Shown here piece by piece: positions 38,615 to 57,520 of a stretch of DNA of 64,000 nucleotides. The number at the start of each line of letters is the position of its first letter. Position 1 is the stretch's first letter. The DNA is taken from positions 34,512,991 to 34,576,990 of the forward strand of contig JAKCOZ010000007.1 in NCBI GenBank assembly GCA_022605955.1. Reading direction: 5' to 3'. The notes beneath the pieces are model-generated. The model had not been told where the DNA came from. It searched no databases and saw nothing but the letters and a program-made list of their open reading frames with translations. The stretch is from Rallus limicola. Taxonomy: Eukaryota > Chordata > Aves > Gruiformes > Rallidae. A program made the position numbers and the translations under genes.

Positions 38615-38694
38615 AAGTAATAATAGCAATAGCAGTAGTAGCAGCAGCAGTAGCAGCAGAAACAGTAATAATGACTAAGAATAGCAACAATAAT
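38615..38694. repeat. Trinucleotide repeat (TAG/CAG/CAA/TAA mixture)
   Basis: About 80 bases of interrupted triplets in which AGTAATAATAGCAATAGCAG grades into CAG-rich and then CAA/TAA units. On the minus strand one frame reads as Ala/Thr repeats, but the open frame has no other support. Confidence 0.85.
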
Positions 38695-39328
38695 TTATCT
38701 TCTATTCTCTGGAGGCAATCAATCTTCAGGTGACCCAAGTAGACTCTCTCTGCAGTTCCTTCTGAGGACCTTCTATATAGTGCCTTCATAACAAATCTTT
38801 GTGGCCCATCTTCTGTCACTCTGTCAAGTGAAGGCTGCATCAGTGCTAATATCAAGGTTAAAAGTAAAGAAGGGAACAATATCTCAATTATCATTCCAGG
38901 CATGTGGTGTAATTGTGCTGCTGGCTGCCGGCCACGCGGCTCTTGTGGAGGCAAACAGTACTTTCCCTCAGCAGTCCCAGCCACCCTGTTTTCATATGGG
39001 CTGGGAAGGTCAGGAAAATCAATTAGCAATATGGGATGTTAACAAAACCCAAGCCCAACTGCAACTTCAGAAATGCTGATCTGAAAGATTAACGCATCTT
39101 TAAAAAACAAATGGACATCTGTATCATTTTTCAGAGATGCTTGTGTTTGCTTCTCCTGCTAGAAAAAGCCAATGTTCTCGCTGTGTACAGCAACACTGTC
39201 TTTTAGCTGCCGTACAACCACACACTCAGACGGGGATGGGTGAACTTGGTGTTCTCTGTTCAAAAATCCACAAAAATTAGCTCATCTTCTGCTGAGATGT
39301 TGTTTAGGAAGCAAACAGACACACCAAG

Positions 39329-41400
39329 TCACAGAATCACAGAATCACAGAATTGTAGGGGTTGGAAGGGACCTCAAGAGATCATCGAGTCCAACCCCCC
39401 TGCCAAAGCAAGTTCCCTAGGACATATTGCAGATAGGCGTCCAGACGAGTCTTGAATATCTCCAGAGAAGGAGACTCCACCACCTCCCTGGGCAGCCTGT
39501 CCCAGGGCTCTGTCACCCTCACTGGGGAAAAGTTCTTCTGCATGTTGGTGCGGAACTTCCTGTGCTCCAACTTGCAGCCATTGCCCCTTGTCCTGTCTCC
39601 ACAGACACTGAAAATGGACTGGCCAATTCCCCCTGCATCCCATACTTAATATATTTCTAAACATTGATTAAGTCCCCCCTCAGTCGTTTTTCCTCCAGGC
39701 TGAAAAGCCCCAGCTCACTCAGCCTTTCCTCACAGGGGAGATATTCCAGGCCCTTAATCATCTTTGTAGCCCTTCTCTGGACTCTCTAAAGGAGGTCCCT
39801 GTCCTTTTTATACCAGGGAGCCCAGAACTGGACACAATACTCCAAGTGGGGCCTAACCAGGGCAGAGTAGAGGGAGAGGATCACCTCCTTAGACCTGCTG
39901 ACCACACTCTTCCTGACGCATCCCAGGATCCCATTGTCTCTCTTAGCTACCAGGGCACACTGCTGACTCATAGCCAACCTGTCATCAACCAGGACCCCCA
40001 GGTCCTTCTCCACAGAGCTCTTCTCCAGCAGTTCATCCCCCAGCCTGTACTGATACTGACAGTTATTCCTCCCCAGGTGCAAGACTTTACACTTGCTTTT
40101 ATTGAACCTCATCTGGTTTCTCCCAGCCCAGCTCTCCAGCCTGTCCAGGTCTCACTGGATGGCAGTGCAGTGTTCCTGCGTGTCAGCCACTCCTCCCAGC
40201 TTTGTATCATCGGGTACTTGCTGAGGGTGGATGTTATTCCCTCATCAAGGTTGTCAATGAAGATATTAAACAGGACTGGACCCAACACCGAGCCCTGGGA
40301 AACACTGCTAGTAACAGGCCTCCATTCAGATTCTGCTCCACTGATCACGACCCTCTGAGCCCGGTCCGACAGCCAGTTCTCGACCCACCTCACTGTCCAC
40401 TCATCTCTCTCATGCTCTCTCAGCTTTTCTATCAGGATGTCATGGGAGACAGTATCAAAGGCCTTGCTGAAGTCAAGGTAGATGACCTCCACTGCTCTCC
40501 CTCCATCCACCCAGCCAGTGATGAGATCATAGAAGGCTATGAGATAGGTCAAGCACCATCTTCCCTTGGTGAATCCATGCTGACTGCTCCTCATGTCCTT
40601 CTTCTCTTCCAGTTGTTTGGTGATGGCATCCAGAACAAGCTGTTCCATAACTTTTCCAGGGACAGAAGTGAGACTGACTGGCCTATAGTTGCTAGGATCC
40701 TCCTTCTTGCCCTTTTTAAAGACTGGAGTGACACTGGCTATCCTCCAGTCTTCAGGCAGTTCTCCTGTCCTCCAAGACCTATCGAAGATGATAGAGAGCG
40801 GCTCCGCAACCACCTCCGCCAGCTCCCTCAGCACACGTGGATGTATCCCATCCGGGCCCATAGATTTGTGCACATTAATCCCTTTGAGCCGCTCCTGGAC
40901 CTCCCCTACCTCAACTAGAGGGAAGCTCTTTATTCCCCAAACACTCCTACTTTCATCCAGGACCTGCGGGTGGGGGGCCTTTGGAGTGAAGACCAAGGCA
41001 AAGAAGGCATTTAGTATCTCCACCTTCTCATCATCACTCGCTACCAGGATACCCGCCTCATTCAGCAAGGGACCTACATTATCCCTGGTCATCCTCTTAC
41101 TATTCACATATCTGAAAAACTCTTTTTATTATCCTTTAGGTCCCTTGCTAGCTTCATTTCCAAGCAGGCTTTAGCCTTCCTAGTCGCATCCCTACAGGCC
41201 CTGAAAACATCCCTATATTCTTCCCAGGTGCTCAGACCCTGCTTCCACAGTTCATAAACCTTTTGCTTCTCTTTGAGTTTACTCATTAGCTCCCTGCTCA
41301 TCCACGCAGGTCTTCTGCCTCTCTTACCCAATTTCTTACTCGAAGGGATGCACCTATCCTGTGCTTGGAAGAAGTACTGTTTAAGTCAGCCAAAGACAGA
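39329..41400 (-). mobile_element. CR1 LINE, long copy with most of the reverse transcriptase
   Basis: This is the longest CR1 here, about 2.07 kb on the minus strand. Three reversed TCACAGAA octamers at 39329-39352 mark the 3' end. A 332-codon minus frame (41107-40109) carries the reverse transcriptase fingers and palm: [46 protein letters not shown] and [16 protein letters not shown]. The next frames hold the post-catalytic part (39786-40112) and the C-terminal end (39382-39570). Upstream, 41104-41331 and a continuation to about 41390 encode the endonuclease-RT linker ([10 protein letters not shown]). Lesions are a one-base shift near 41115, a shift at the catalytic Asp-Asp near 40212, an in-frame TGA at 40154-40152 and a further shift near 39786. 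The 5' end is truncated, with the exact point uncertain. Confidence 0.95.
40109..41107 (-). pseudogene. CR1 ORF2 reverse transcriptase fragment (332 codons)
   Basis: In an intact CR1 this protein copies element RNA into DNA at a nicked target. The fragment keeps the conserved reverse transcriptase blocks up to the catalytic loop: the DFSKAFD block with the first catalytic Asp, and the SQGSVLGP block. At the Tyr-x-Asp-Asp loop (DD codons at 40211-40206) a one-base deletion moves the frame, so the second catalytic Asp pair is read out of frame and the ORF ends in unrelated residues. No endonuclease domain is attached. The frame is long for a dead copy, which suggests relatively recent insertion. 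It is unlikely to yield active enzyme. Confidence 0.9.
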
Positions 41401-43803
41401 GGCAGCAAGAAAGTGTAATGACAGGCATCTGACCACCATACACACCATGAAGTGCCAGTCTGACAGTGCTGCCAGACCCCAGGGCGAAGGACTGGGCTGA
41501 CATGGTTCATGTTTTATAGTTTGATCGGGGAATAAACTTCAGACTTCTGAGGTTTATTGCCAATGAAGTGCTACTTTGGACAAGTCACCTTCCTTTTAGT
41601 GGTCTCTAATAGCAAAACCTGGCAGGGGCATTGTAAAGTTTAATGAAGTGCTTCACAATCCTACCGTTAGAGATGCCAAAGACTGTTAAGTGTCATTAAA
41701 TTCATTGTCACCTGGCACATTGGTCTTCAAATGTTTTAATCTAAACTGCACCTGTGCTTTCTAAAATAAATATTTTATTTCTCTCATGCAGGAATATACA
41801 AAGTAAAGTACAATTTGCTGCCCAGAAGTCCTATTTATAGTCACATATAGTTGTTAGATATTCATGCTCTTTTCATCGCAGTTTCCTTTCTTCATTAGAA
41901 GGGAAATTATTTAGAACTGCAAAAGCTCTTCATAACTTCCCCATGGCTCATCTCTGAATCTTCCTACCCAGCTGTATTATTCAATTAGAATTTTGCTCCT
42001 TAATAGGTGTTTTATATTTTAATGTGATGAACACTAACAAAAAACCACACTGGGAAAAATGACAAGTTCTGATGACTCTCTAAGAACACAGAGATATGTT
42101 TCTGAGGCTGGGACCACGGTGGGTATGCAAAGCACATTCATTCCAATGACATCTGAGCCACTTGCTAATTGTGTCTAAAGAAGACAAGAAAAGTTGCCAT
42201 CCAGCCGATGCATTTCGTGATCCCACACAAAGACAATATCAAAAAGCCCACTTCAGTTGGTTCTGTAACTTACTGAACTAGGTGGGAATACAATCTGGAG
42301 TGAAATGAGAAATGTCAAGTATGTCAATCATGGACTTGTGAGGACTCAACCACAACCTTTTAGATCCCACCATGCTAGCAATGGTTGAACATGTCCACAT
42401 AAGAAGTTTTGTACTTAAATGTGGATTCACCAGCTACACTAGAATGGTCTAGAAGAAACTTGCTTATGGGAAAGTTTCATAGGGAGATCACTCACAGTTA
42501 CCCTTAGGTGGAGGTTATGAGTTTGTCTGTTTGGGAACTTTTTTTTTCAAAAAGTTTATTTCCCCTCTTCAGGGAAATGTGAGAAAAGCGAAAAAGAAAA
42601 GGGAAAAAAAAAACCTGAAAAAGAAAAAAAAGTTTAACTTGTCTTCAAAACATTTCATTACCATTATTCAAATATATTATTGTCTCCAGACACTCAAAAA
42701 ATGCAAAGCCTCCTTCGATCTCAAAGGCTGGAAAATGATCATTAGGAACACAGCTCATTTCTGTAATGTAGGGCCAAGCCTGATAATTTGTTATAAATGA
42801 CATTATCCTGGCTGGGGAATAAGCAAAAAATATATACAACAGCTAATTATCTTAACACGATTTGAAGTGAACCTTTTTTTCCTTACCAATCATGCATGTA
42901 CAAGGAGAGAGCATCAGACTAGGGACAGAAATGCAGCAACAGCTGAAAAAAAAAGAAAAAAAAGAAAGAATTATTCCATTTTTGCTTAGGGTACAGATTG
43001 TCAATCGTCTTTGGCATCCCTGGTTTTGGTCAGCATGGTAAAACAATAGTTCCTTTAATTATAGCAAAGAGCAATTTACCGATTATCTGTTTCCTAAAAG
43101 CATTGAATGCTGAATATCCTGTTCCATTTCCTGTCAGATATTCACATGCAATTAGATACAGGCAGTGGGAATGTAATGTGAAATGGGTATTTTGTTCTGA
43201 AACATGGCATTGTGCCTGCGCTCTTCCCCATCTCCTTGAGTAAAGTTCAAGTGCCAAAATGAAAGGCATGTTTAATGCCAAAGGTGGTTCAAGTTCAGGC
43301 CAAAAATAATTCCAGACAACTCAATTCTGAATTATTTTCCTTCTAAACATTTTTTTTTTTTTTGGAAATGGAAATACTGCTGGGTGTTTGAGGCTGGGAT
43401 GCTAACAGAAAAAACCTCTCTTGCATGCTATTCAAATGTCAAACTATTGTGTACAAAGTCCTCCAATATCACAGTGGAATTTGGAATAAGAAGTTGACAG
43501 AGCAACCAGGTTTACACTGTACTTGCAGAATCTTCTAGAATTTTTAGTTTTCTTTTTAAGAAACAAAAATACTGTGTGAATATTCTCTTCGTATAACATT
43601 TTTGCCTGGCTTTCAGGAAACAGGTGGCCACATAAAAAGTATTTGCTGATATTTGATTTTGTAAAATTTCACTTTAAGGGGGCAGCCTAGATAACTTAAA
43701 CTTGAAGGTAAGAAATTGTGAGTTAAATACTTTGTGTGAAATAAACACATATAAAAATCCATATTTGCATATTTGAGAAATCTTGCTTTCTTATATAGTA
43801 TTA
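41401..43803. other. Unique noncoding DNA, no gene recognised
   Basis: Between two CR1 copies I see A+T-rich unique sequence with A-rich tracts around 42590-42640 and a T-run at about 43350-43363. The first few tens of bases may still belong to the decayed 5' part of the long CR1. No exon or RNA gene was recognised. Confidence 0.5.
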
Positions 43804-44140
43804 TACAGAATTACAGAACCACAGAATGTTTTGGGTTGGAAGGGACCTCAAAGCCCATCCAGTCCTAATTCCCCTGCAATGGCCAGGGATATCCTCCACT
43901 AGACCAGGTTTCTCAAACCCCACCTAACCTGGCCAGACAGGGGTCAGCCACAGCTTCTCTGGGAAGTTTCAGTGTCTCACAGTGAAGAATTTTTCTTAAT
44001 ATATAATATAAATCTACCCCTCTTCAGTTTAAACCCATTACCACTTGTTCTGTCACTACACTCCCTGACAATTAGTCCCTCTCCATCTTTCCTGTAGGCC
44101 CTTTCAGGTACTGGAAGGCTGCTATAAGGCCTTCCTGAAG
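43804..44140 (-). mobile_element. CR1 LINE 3' end (part of a rearranged element)
   Basis: A minus-strand CR1 3' end of about 335 bp. It has three degenerate reversed octamers, then GGGTTGGAAGGGACCTCAAA, the CCAGGTTTCTCAAACCCC segment and the CTGGAAGGCTGCTATAAGG block of the ORF2 C-terminus. Near 44125-44145 it stops following normal CR1 order and joins endonuclease-region sequence of the same orientation (next feature). A 335-bp 3' end alone would be ordinary; the junction is not. Confidence 0.88.
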
Positions 44141-44690
44141 CCATCTCCAAATGGAGCTCCAAGCTTCCCAGATGGTCACTGACATAGAGGGTGACACTTT
44201 CTCCTCATCTCCCCTGCCTGTCCTTTCTAAAAAGCCTCTGTCCTTCCATCCCAGCACTCCAGTCGAAAGAACCATTCCACAAAGTCTCCCTGATGCCAAT
44301 GAGATCATAGCCTTGCAGGTGTGTATGTCTCCAACTCCTCCTCTTGATTCCCACACTGTGTATTTGCATAGAGGCATTTAAGTTGAGGTCCTGATGAAGG
44401 TGACTGACTGGCTGGAGTGGCTGGAATTCTTTGTGTAGCATTTCAAGTGCTCTCCTGTGGACCTGTGATCCTTCTCCTTGTTCTGGGTAACTATTGCCAG
44501 CACTGGCATCAAACTGTTAGGAATAGGATGAATTAAGGGTCCACTCCCATGGCAACTTCAGTTTAAAGCTGTCTTCACCAGCTCAGCAAGCTTATGACCA
44601 AAGATGCTCTTCCCCTTCACTGACAGGTAGACCCCATCAACCTCCATCAGACCAGGTTTCTCAATGAATCTCATGGCCTAAGTAGCTGAA
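44141..44690 (-). mobile_element. CR1 LINE, ORF1 C-terminus to ORF2 endonuclease start
   Basis: Read on the minus strand, this is the middle-5' part of CR1. At about 44690-44560 it encodes the C-terminus of ORF1, an SGNH-esterase-like end with PGLMEVDGVYLSVKGKS followed by a LAELVKTA helix. Then comes the ORF1-ORF2 spacer. At about 44380-44150 is the start of the ORF2 endonuclease: YDLIGIRETLW, DWSAGMEGQRLFRKDRQGR and, in a shifted frame, VTLYVSDHL. The fragment is frameshifted and has lost the rest of the endonuclease and all of the reverse transcriptase. Its right end abuts the LTR-like element at about 44696. Confidence 0.85.
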
Positions 44691-45106
44691 CCCCCTGTCT
44701 ATGGGTTGACCCTGGCTGGAGGCCAGGTGCCCACCAAAGCTGCTCTACCATTCCCCTCCTCAGCTGGACAGGGGAAAGAGAATATAGCAAAAGGCATGTA
44801 GTTTGAGATAAGGACAGGGAGAGATCACTCACCAGTTACCGTTGTGGACAAAACAGATTTGACTTGGGGAAAATTAATTTAATTTATTACCAGTTAAGTT
44901 AGAGTCGAGCAATAAGAAATAAAAAACAATCTTCAAAACACCTCCACCCACCCCTTCCTTCTTCCCAGGCATAACTTCACTTGCAATTCTCTCCCTCCTC
45001 TCCTCAAGGAGTGTGAAGGAATGAGGAATGGGGCATGTGGTCAGTTCATCACAGGTCTCTGCCACTCCTTCCTCCTCAGGGGACATCTCCTCACATTCTT
45101 CCCCTG

Positions 45107-45441
45107 CTCCAGCATGGGGTCCCTCCCACGGAAGACAGTCCTCCATGAACTTCTCCAACGGGAGTCTTTCCCATGGGCTGCAGTTCTTCATGAACTGCTC
45201 CAACATGGGTCTCTTCTATGGGGCGCGGACCTTCAGGTCCAGAGTGCTCCAGTATGAGTCTCCTATGGGGTAACAAGTCTATCCAGGAAACCTGCTCCAG
45301 CATGGGCTCCTCTCTCCATGGGGCCAGAGGTCCTGCCAGAAGCCTGCTCCTGTGGGGGCTTCCCATGTTGTCGCAGCCTCCTTTGGGTGCCTCCACCTGC
45401 TCCAGAGTGGGGTCCACCATGGGCAGGTGGATATCTGCTCC
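45107..45441. repeat. 45-50-bp tandem modules inside the LTR
   Basis: CTCC-anchored units begin at about 45107, 45153, 45198, 45247, 45297, 45347, 45400 and 45438, so spacing ranges from 38 to 53 bp. Units share the pattern CTCCA, then RTGGG, then a CCCATGGG-like palindrome. On the minus strand two units are in frame as LEQFMKNCSPWE and LEKFMEDCLPWE, 15 residues apart. Most other units have drifted out of that frame. Copy 1 shows about five such anchors. Confidence 0.8.
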
Positions 45442-45665
45442 ACCATCATCTGCAGGGGGACAGCCTGCCTCACCACAGTCTTTTCCATTGTCTGCAAGGG
45501 AATTTCTACACATGGAACACCTCCTATGCCTTCTTCTTCACTGGCCTTGGTGTCTGCAGGGATGATTCTCTCACATATTCTCATTCTTCTCCTCTGCTCC
45601 TATTTCTGTTTTCTTGGGTTTTTTTCCCCTTTGTACCCCAGAGACACTACCATCATTACTGATTG

Positions 45666-45720
45666 TTTTTATATGGGGAAGTGATATCTTGAGGTCCTTC
45701 CAGCCCCTACAATTCTGTGA
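45666..45720 (+). mobile_element. Very short CR1 3' tail nested in the LTR
   Basis: The LTR sequence that reads continuously in copy 1 style (a GATTG sequence leading to GGCTCAGCC) is interrupted by about 53 bases. They contain CTTGAGGTCCTTCCAGCCCC followed by TACAATTCTGTGATT, the exact style of the 3' tail of the 39329-41400 CR1. GATTG flanks both sides, consistent with a short target duplication. It is an extremely 5'-truncated CR1 insertion and must be younger than the LTR. Confidence 0.75.
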
Positions 45721-45853
45721 TTGGCTCAGCCTTGGCCATCAATGGTGGGTCCATCTTGGTGCTGGCTGACTCTGCTAGGCATGGGGGAAGTTTCTAGCAG
45801 CTTCCCACAGGAGGCCACCTGATACCGAAGCCTTGCCATGCTAACCCAATATA

Positions 45854-47428
45854 CCCTGGCTGTGGCAGCAGTCCTGTTCTACTATGGCAGAAAACTCAGA
45901 GACATTTTGTCCTCTCTTCTCTTTTTTCTTGTTATGTAGCATCTAAGCCTATTTATTTCAAATAGCTTCTGAGGCAATACGATTTTGCTCCCAATGATGA
46001 TATTTTTAGCCACATTACCCATGGAGATGAAACATGAGCCCCCAGATTGGTTTCTAAGCTTCTTCAGTGACAATTTTTGGTAAGTCCTTATGTCTGAACA
46101 GACTTTAATGAGTTTGGAGACAGGGATGTGATATGTGATATATGTCAAACACGGTCCATGGAGTACCCTCAAAATTAGATTTGGGGGTTCAAATTAGAAT
46201 ATATAGTACTGTACTTGAGTTAAGAAAAGGACTGACCAACTAGTGGTTTTTGTTCTAGCTGCTGAAGTCTTAATGTAGGTGATATATTTCAAGTTTTCTG
46301 AGCAATTTATTTGATCTCTGTGCAATGAATCACACCACAAATGTCGTGGTGGAAGAAGAAAAATACTTTTTTTATCAGGTTCTTCTCCAGTAGGGAAAGG
46401 TCAAACCTTCTGTCTATCTGCAAAGACTTCTATTTCTTTTGTCTGAAATGCAAGCATAGTCAGAATCCAAAGCCTTTGCACCTTCTTGATTGCAGTCAAG
46501 TATAGAAATAAAAAGACAGAATCATAATGAGTAAATGACACCCAACCAAGGACTTTGAAGAGAAATGCCCTTGGAGGTTTCTTGGGAAAAAGTAAAGAAT
46601 CAGAGTTTCAAAACAAAAATGCTGAATGAACAGAAACTAGGCCTGAATTGAAGGTATAGAAGCAGCATGCAAAAAATGTTCTTGGAGTAACCACATCTAA
46701 CAGAGGCAGAAAAGCTGATAGTCTATGCCATACTGCCTGAAAAAAAGCATCTAGTCCTGAAAACAACTCCAGAGGGTATACAGTTGTGGGGGTTGAGAGG
46801 ACAGTGGCGATTTCCATCTTTGCTGAATCAGAAAGCATTGGGATAAGGACTCTGAGACTAATGTCCTGAGGGTGCAGCTGTGCAATGGGTGCAGAGACAC
46901 ATGTTCACTCTGACACTTCTGAACAGGCTGCACCTGAGCTACCTCCAGCAAGAAAATATGGATCTCTGTTTCATGCTGTGCTGTGTCTGGGTGAAGATGC
47001 GGTACTGAGTGCTTGGGGCCACAATAACCCCAGTGAAAAATGCCAATTTGTTCACTGGAATTGGCTTGTCTTTAGCCAGCTAATGTGAGTCTTTCTACTT
47101 CTCTGAGACATCCTGTCAAAGTGTCTCAGCAGGGAGAGCTGTGAGAAAGCTTTATAAATAATAATACATGAGAGAAAGATAGAAATCTATTCACAAAAAT
47201 GGAAAAGCGAGCTTGATACAAAAATTCATTAAAAATGTATGACCAGAGTAATAAGACTAGCTTTGTTTTGGCATTGGCAGGCTGCAGAAGGGAAAAAAGG
47301 AGGGAGAGAATCATATTGCACAGATGAAAGGAAGAGAGGCAGAAAAATGGATTAAATAGATAGCTATACACTTTAGTTTTAAGGGTTATCAACAAAAACC
47401 ATATAAATCTGAGAACATTAAAAATCAG
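45854..47428. other. Unique noncoding DNA, no gene recognised
   Basis: No repeat or exon is recognised. A 96-codon minus frame at 45882-46172 has no known similarity. The sequence directly right of the LTR does not continue the CR1 that lies to its left, so the LTR did not simply insert into an otherwise intact CR1 there. Confidence 0.55.
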
Positions 47429-47652
47429 GAATGAAATATTAGGAAGAAACTCTTCATTGTAATGGAGGTGAGGCACTGGCACAGGCTGCCCAAAGAAGCT
47501 GTGTCTGCTCCCTCCCTGGAAGTGTTCAAGGCCGGGTTGGATGGGGCTTTGGGCAGTCTGGTCTAGTGAAGGGTGTCCCTGCACATGGCAGGGGGTTGGA
47601 TCTAGGTGATCTTTGAGGTGCCTTCCAACTCAAACCATTCTGTGATTCTATG
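47429..47652 (+). mobile_element. CR1 LINE 3' end, plus strand
   Basis: About 224 bp of plus-strand CR1. It opens with ATGAAATATTAGGAAGAAAC, continues through GAGGCACTGGCACAGGCTGC, and then GGGGGTTGGATCTAGGTGAT. It closes with the octamer tail ATTCTGTGATTCTATG at 47652. This is the classic CR1 3' variant best known from chicken. It is non-coding. Confidence 0.93.
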
Positions 47653-56583
<8,931 letters not shown>

Positions 56584-56725
56584 TCACAGATTCACAGAAA
56601 AATAGGGGCTGAAAGTGACCTGTGAAGATTGTCTTGTACAACCCCTCACTAAAGCAGGTTGCACAGGATTGTGATGACCTCCAAGATCATCTATTCCAAC
56701 CATCCCTGCTACCACCTATATTACT
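56584..56725 (-). mobile_element. Two abutting degenerate CR1 3' ends
   Basis: A degenerate octamer pair (TCACAGATTCACAGAA) and GGGGCTGAAAGTGACCTGTG mark one minus-strand CR1 tail at 56584-56668. Directly after it, GACCTCCAAGATCATCTATT with TCCAACCATCC (to about 56710) matches the 3' UTR of another CR1 variant, also on the minus strand. Both are only tens of bases long. A plus-strand CR1 endonuclease fragment follows at once. Confidence 0.7.
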
Positions 56726-57520
56726 TAGTAATAATGGAAACATGGTGGCATAACTGGCACAACTGGAGTGCTGCAATGGATGGCTATGAATTTTTTAGGA
56801 GGGATAGGCCAGGAAGGATAGGCAGTGGGGCAGCACTGTTTTTTAGGGACTGTTTTAACTGGCTAACAGTGGATGACGGTAATGATAGGGTTCAATGCTT
56901 AAGGGTAAGAACCATGGGGAAGGTGAACAAGGCAGGTATCATGGTGGGAATCTGTTATAGACAGCCCAACCGGGACAGAGAGACAGACAAAATATTCTAG
57001 AAGCATCTGGGAAAAGTCTCATGATTGCTAGCCCTTGTTCTCATGAGGGACTTCATCTTACCAGATATCTGCTGGAAATACAGTACAGCAGAAAGGAAAC
57101 AGTCAAGGAGGTTCCTGGATTGTGTGGAAGAGAACGTCCTGATGCAGCTGGTGAGGGACCAACTAGGGAAGGCACCTGCTGGATCTGTTGTTCATGAATG
57201 GAAAGAAACCTGAGGGTAATATGATGGTTGTAGGCTTCCTCGGGCACAGTGATTATGAAATGACAGAGTTTGTGATTCTCAGAGAAGTAAGAAGGAAGGT
57301 TAACAGAAGTGCCACCTCAAACTTCCAAGAAGACAAATTTTGGCCTGGTTTAGAATCTTCATTGACAGGGTGCCTTGGAGGCAGTCCTGAAGGTCAAAGG
57401 AGTCCAGGAAGTCTAGGCATTCTTCAGAAAGGAAATCTTAAAGGCACAAGAGCTGGCTATCCCCACATTTTGAAAGATGGCAAGAAGACCAGCCTGGCTG
57501 AACAAAAAGACACCACTTCC
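56726..57520 (+). mobile_element. CR1 LINE ORF2 endonuclease fragment, plus strand
   Basis: This plus-strand fragment of about 795 bp encodes most of the apurinic-type endonuclease domain of CR1 ORF2, which nicks the target DNA. Frames in order are: NWSAAMDGYEFFRRDRPGR (56726-57000); MRDFILPDICWKYSTAERKQ with SRRFLDCVEEN (57025-57213); GHSDYEMTEFVILREVRRK (57188-57535); and, near the end, KDGKKTSLAEQK, where a WMNRE-like linker would begin. In the GDFN-type catalytic segment the Gly and Asn are changed (MRDFI). Frameshifts separate the pieces. Both the 5' part and, unusually, the reverse transcriptase and 3' tail are missing. Confidence 0.88.

Larger units (their letters stand above)
31072..39328. 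other. Unique noncoding DNA, possible regulatory content
   Basis: About 8.3 kb contains no recognisable repeat family or exon. Candidate conserved blocks at 33420-33760 and 37240-37660 and an acceptor-like site ending at 36884 are listed separately. A 153-codon minus frame at 38568-39029 includes the translation of a trinucleotide repeat (Ala/Thr-rich) and is not accepted as a gene. An A-rich stretch lies at about 37850-37975. Confidence 0.55.
44696..45853 (-). mobile_element. Solo LTR-like element, copy 2
   Basis: About 1.16 kb, homologous and parallel to 16098-17116. Both share the GGGTTGACCCTGGCTGGAGG-type 3' end, the GATAAGGACAGGGAGAGATC block, an AATTTATTACC segment (minus-strand AATAAA) and the TTGGCTCAGCCTTGGCCA block. 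The left end starts TGTCTATGGG and the right end is AATATA, slightly decayed from the ATACA seen in copy 1. CCCTG occurs at both edges, but a clean duplication is not certain. It is longer than copy 1 because it has more 45-50-bp internal units (45107-45441) and a small CR1 insertion (45666-45720). No retroviral coding region flanks it. It sits against a broken CR1. Confidence 0.75.

Noticed and set aside
38568..39029. 153-codon minus frame with a hydrophobic and Ala/Thr-rich stretch
   Set aside because: Part of it is the translation of the trinucleotide repeat at 38615-38694. There is no known domain and no further gene signal.
40202..41174. Plus-strand frames of 238 and 161 codons
   Set aside because: They lie antisense to the CR1 reverse transcriptase and are shadows of its coding strand.
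45218..45684. Plus-strand frames of 110-115 codons in LTR copy 2
   Set aside because: They are antisense to the LTR's own direction and produced by the 45-50-bp tandem units.
44690..45900. LTR inserted into a continuous CR1
   Set aside because: The sequence right of 45853 does not continue the CR1 ORF1 seen left of 44696, so a simple insertion into one CR1 is not supported.
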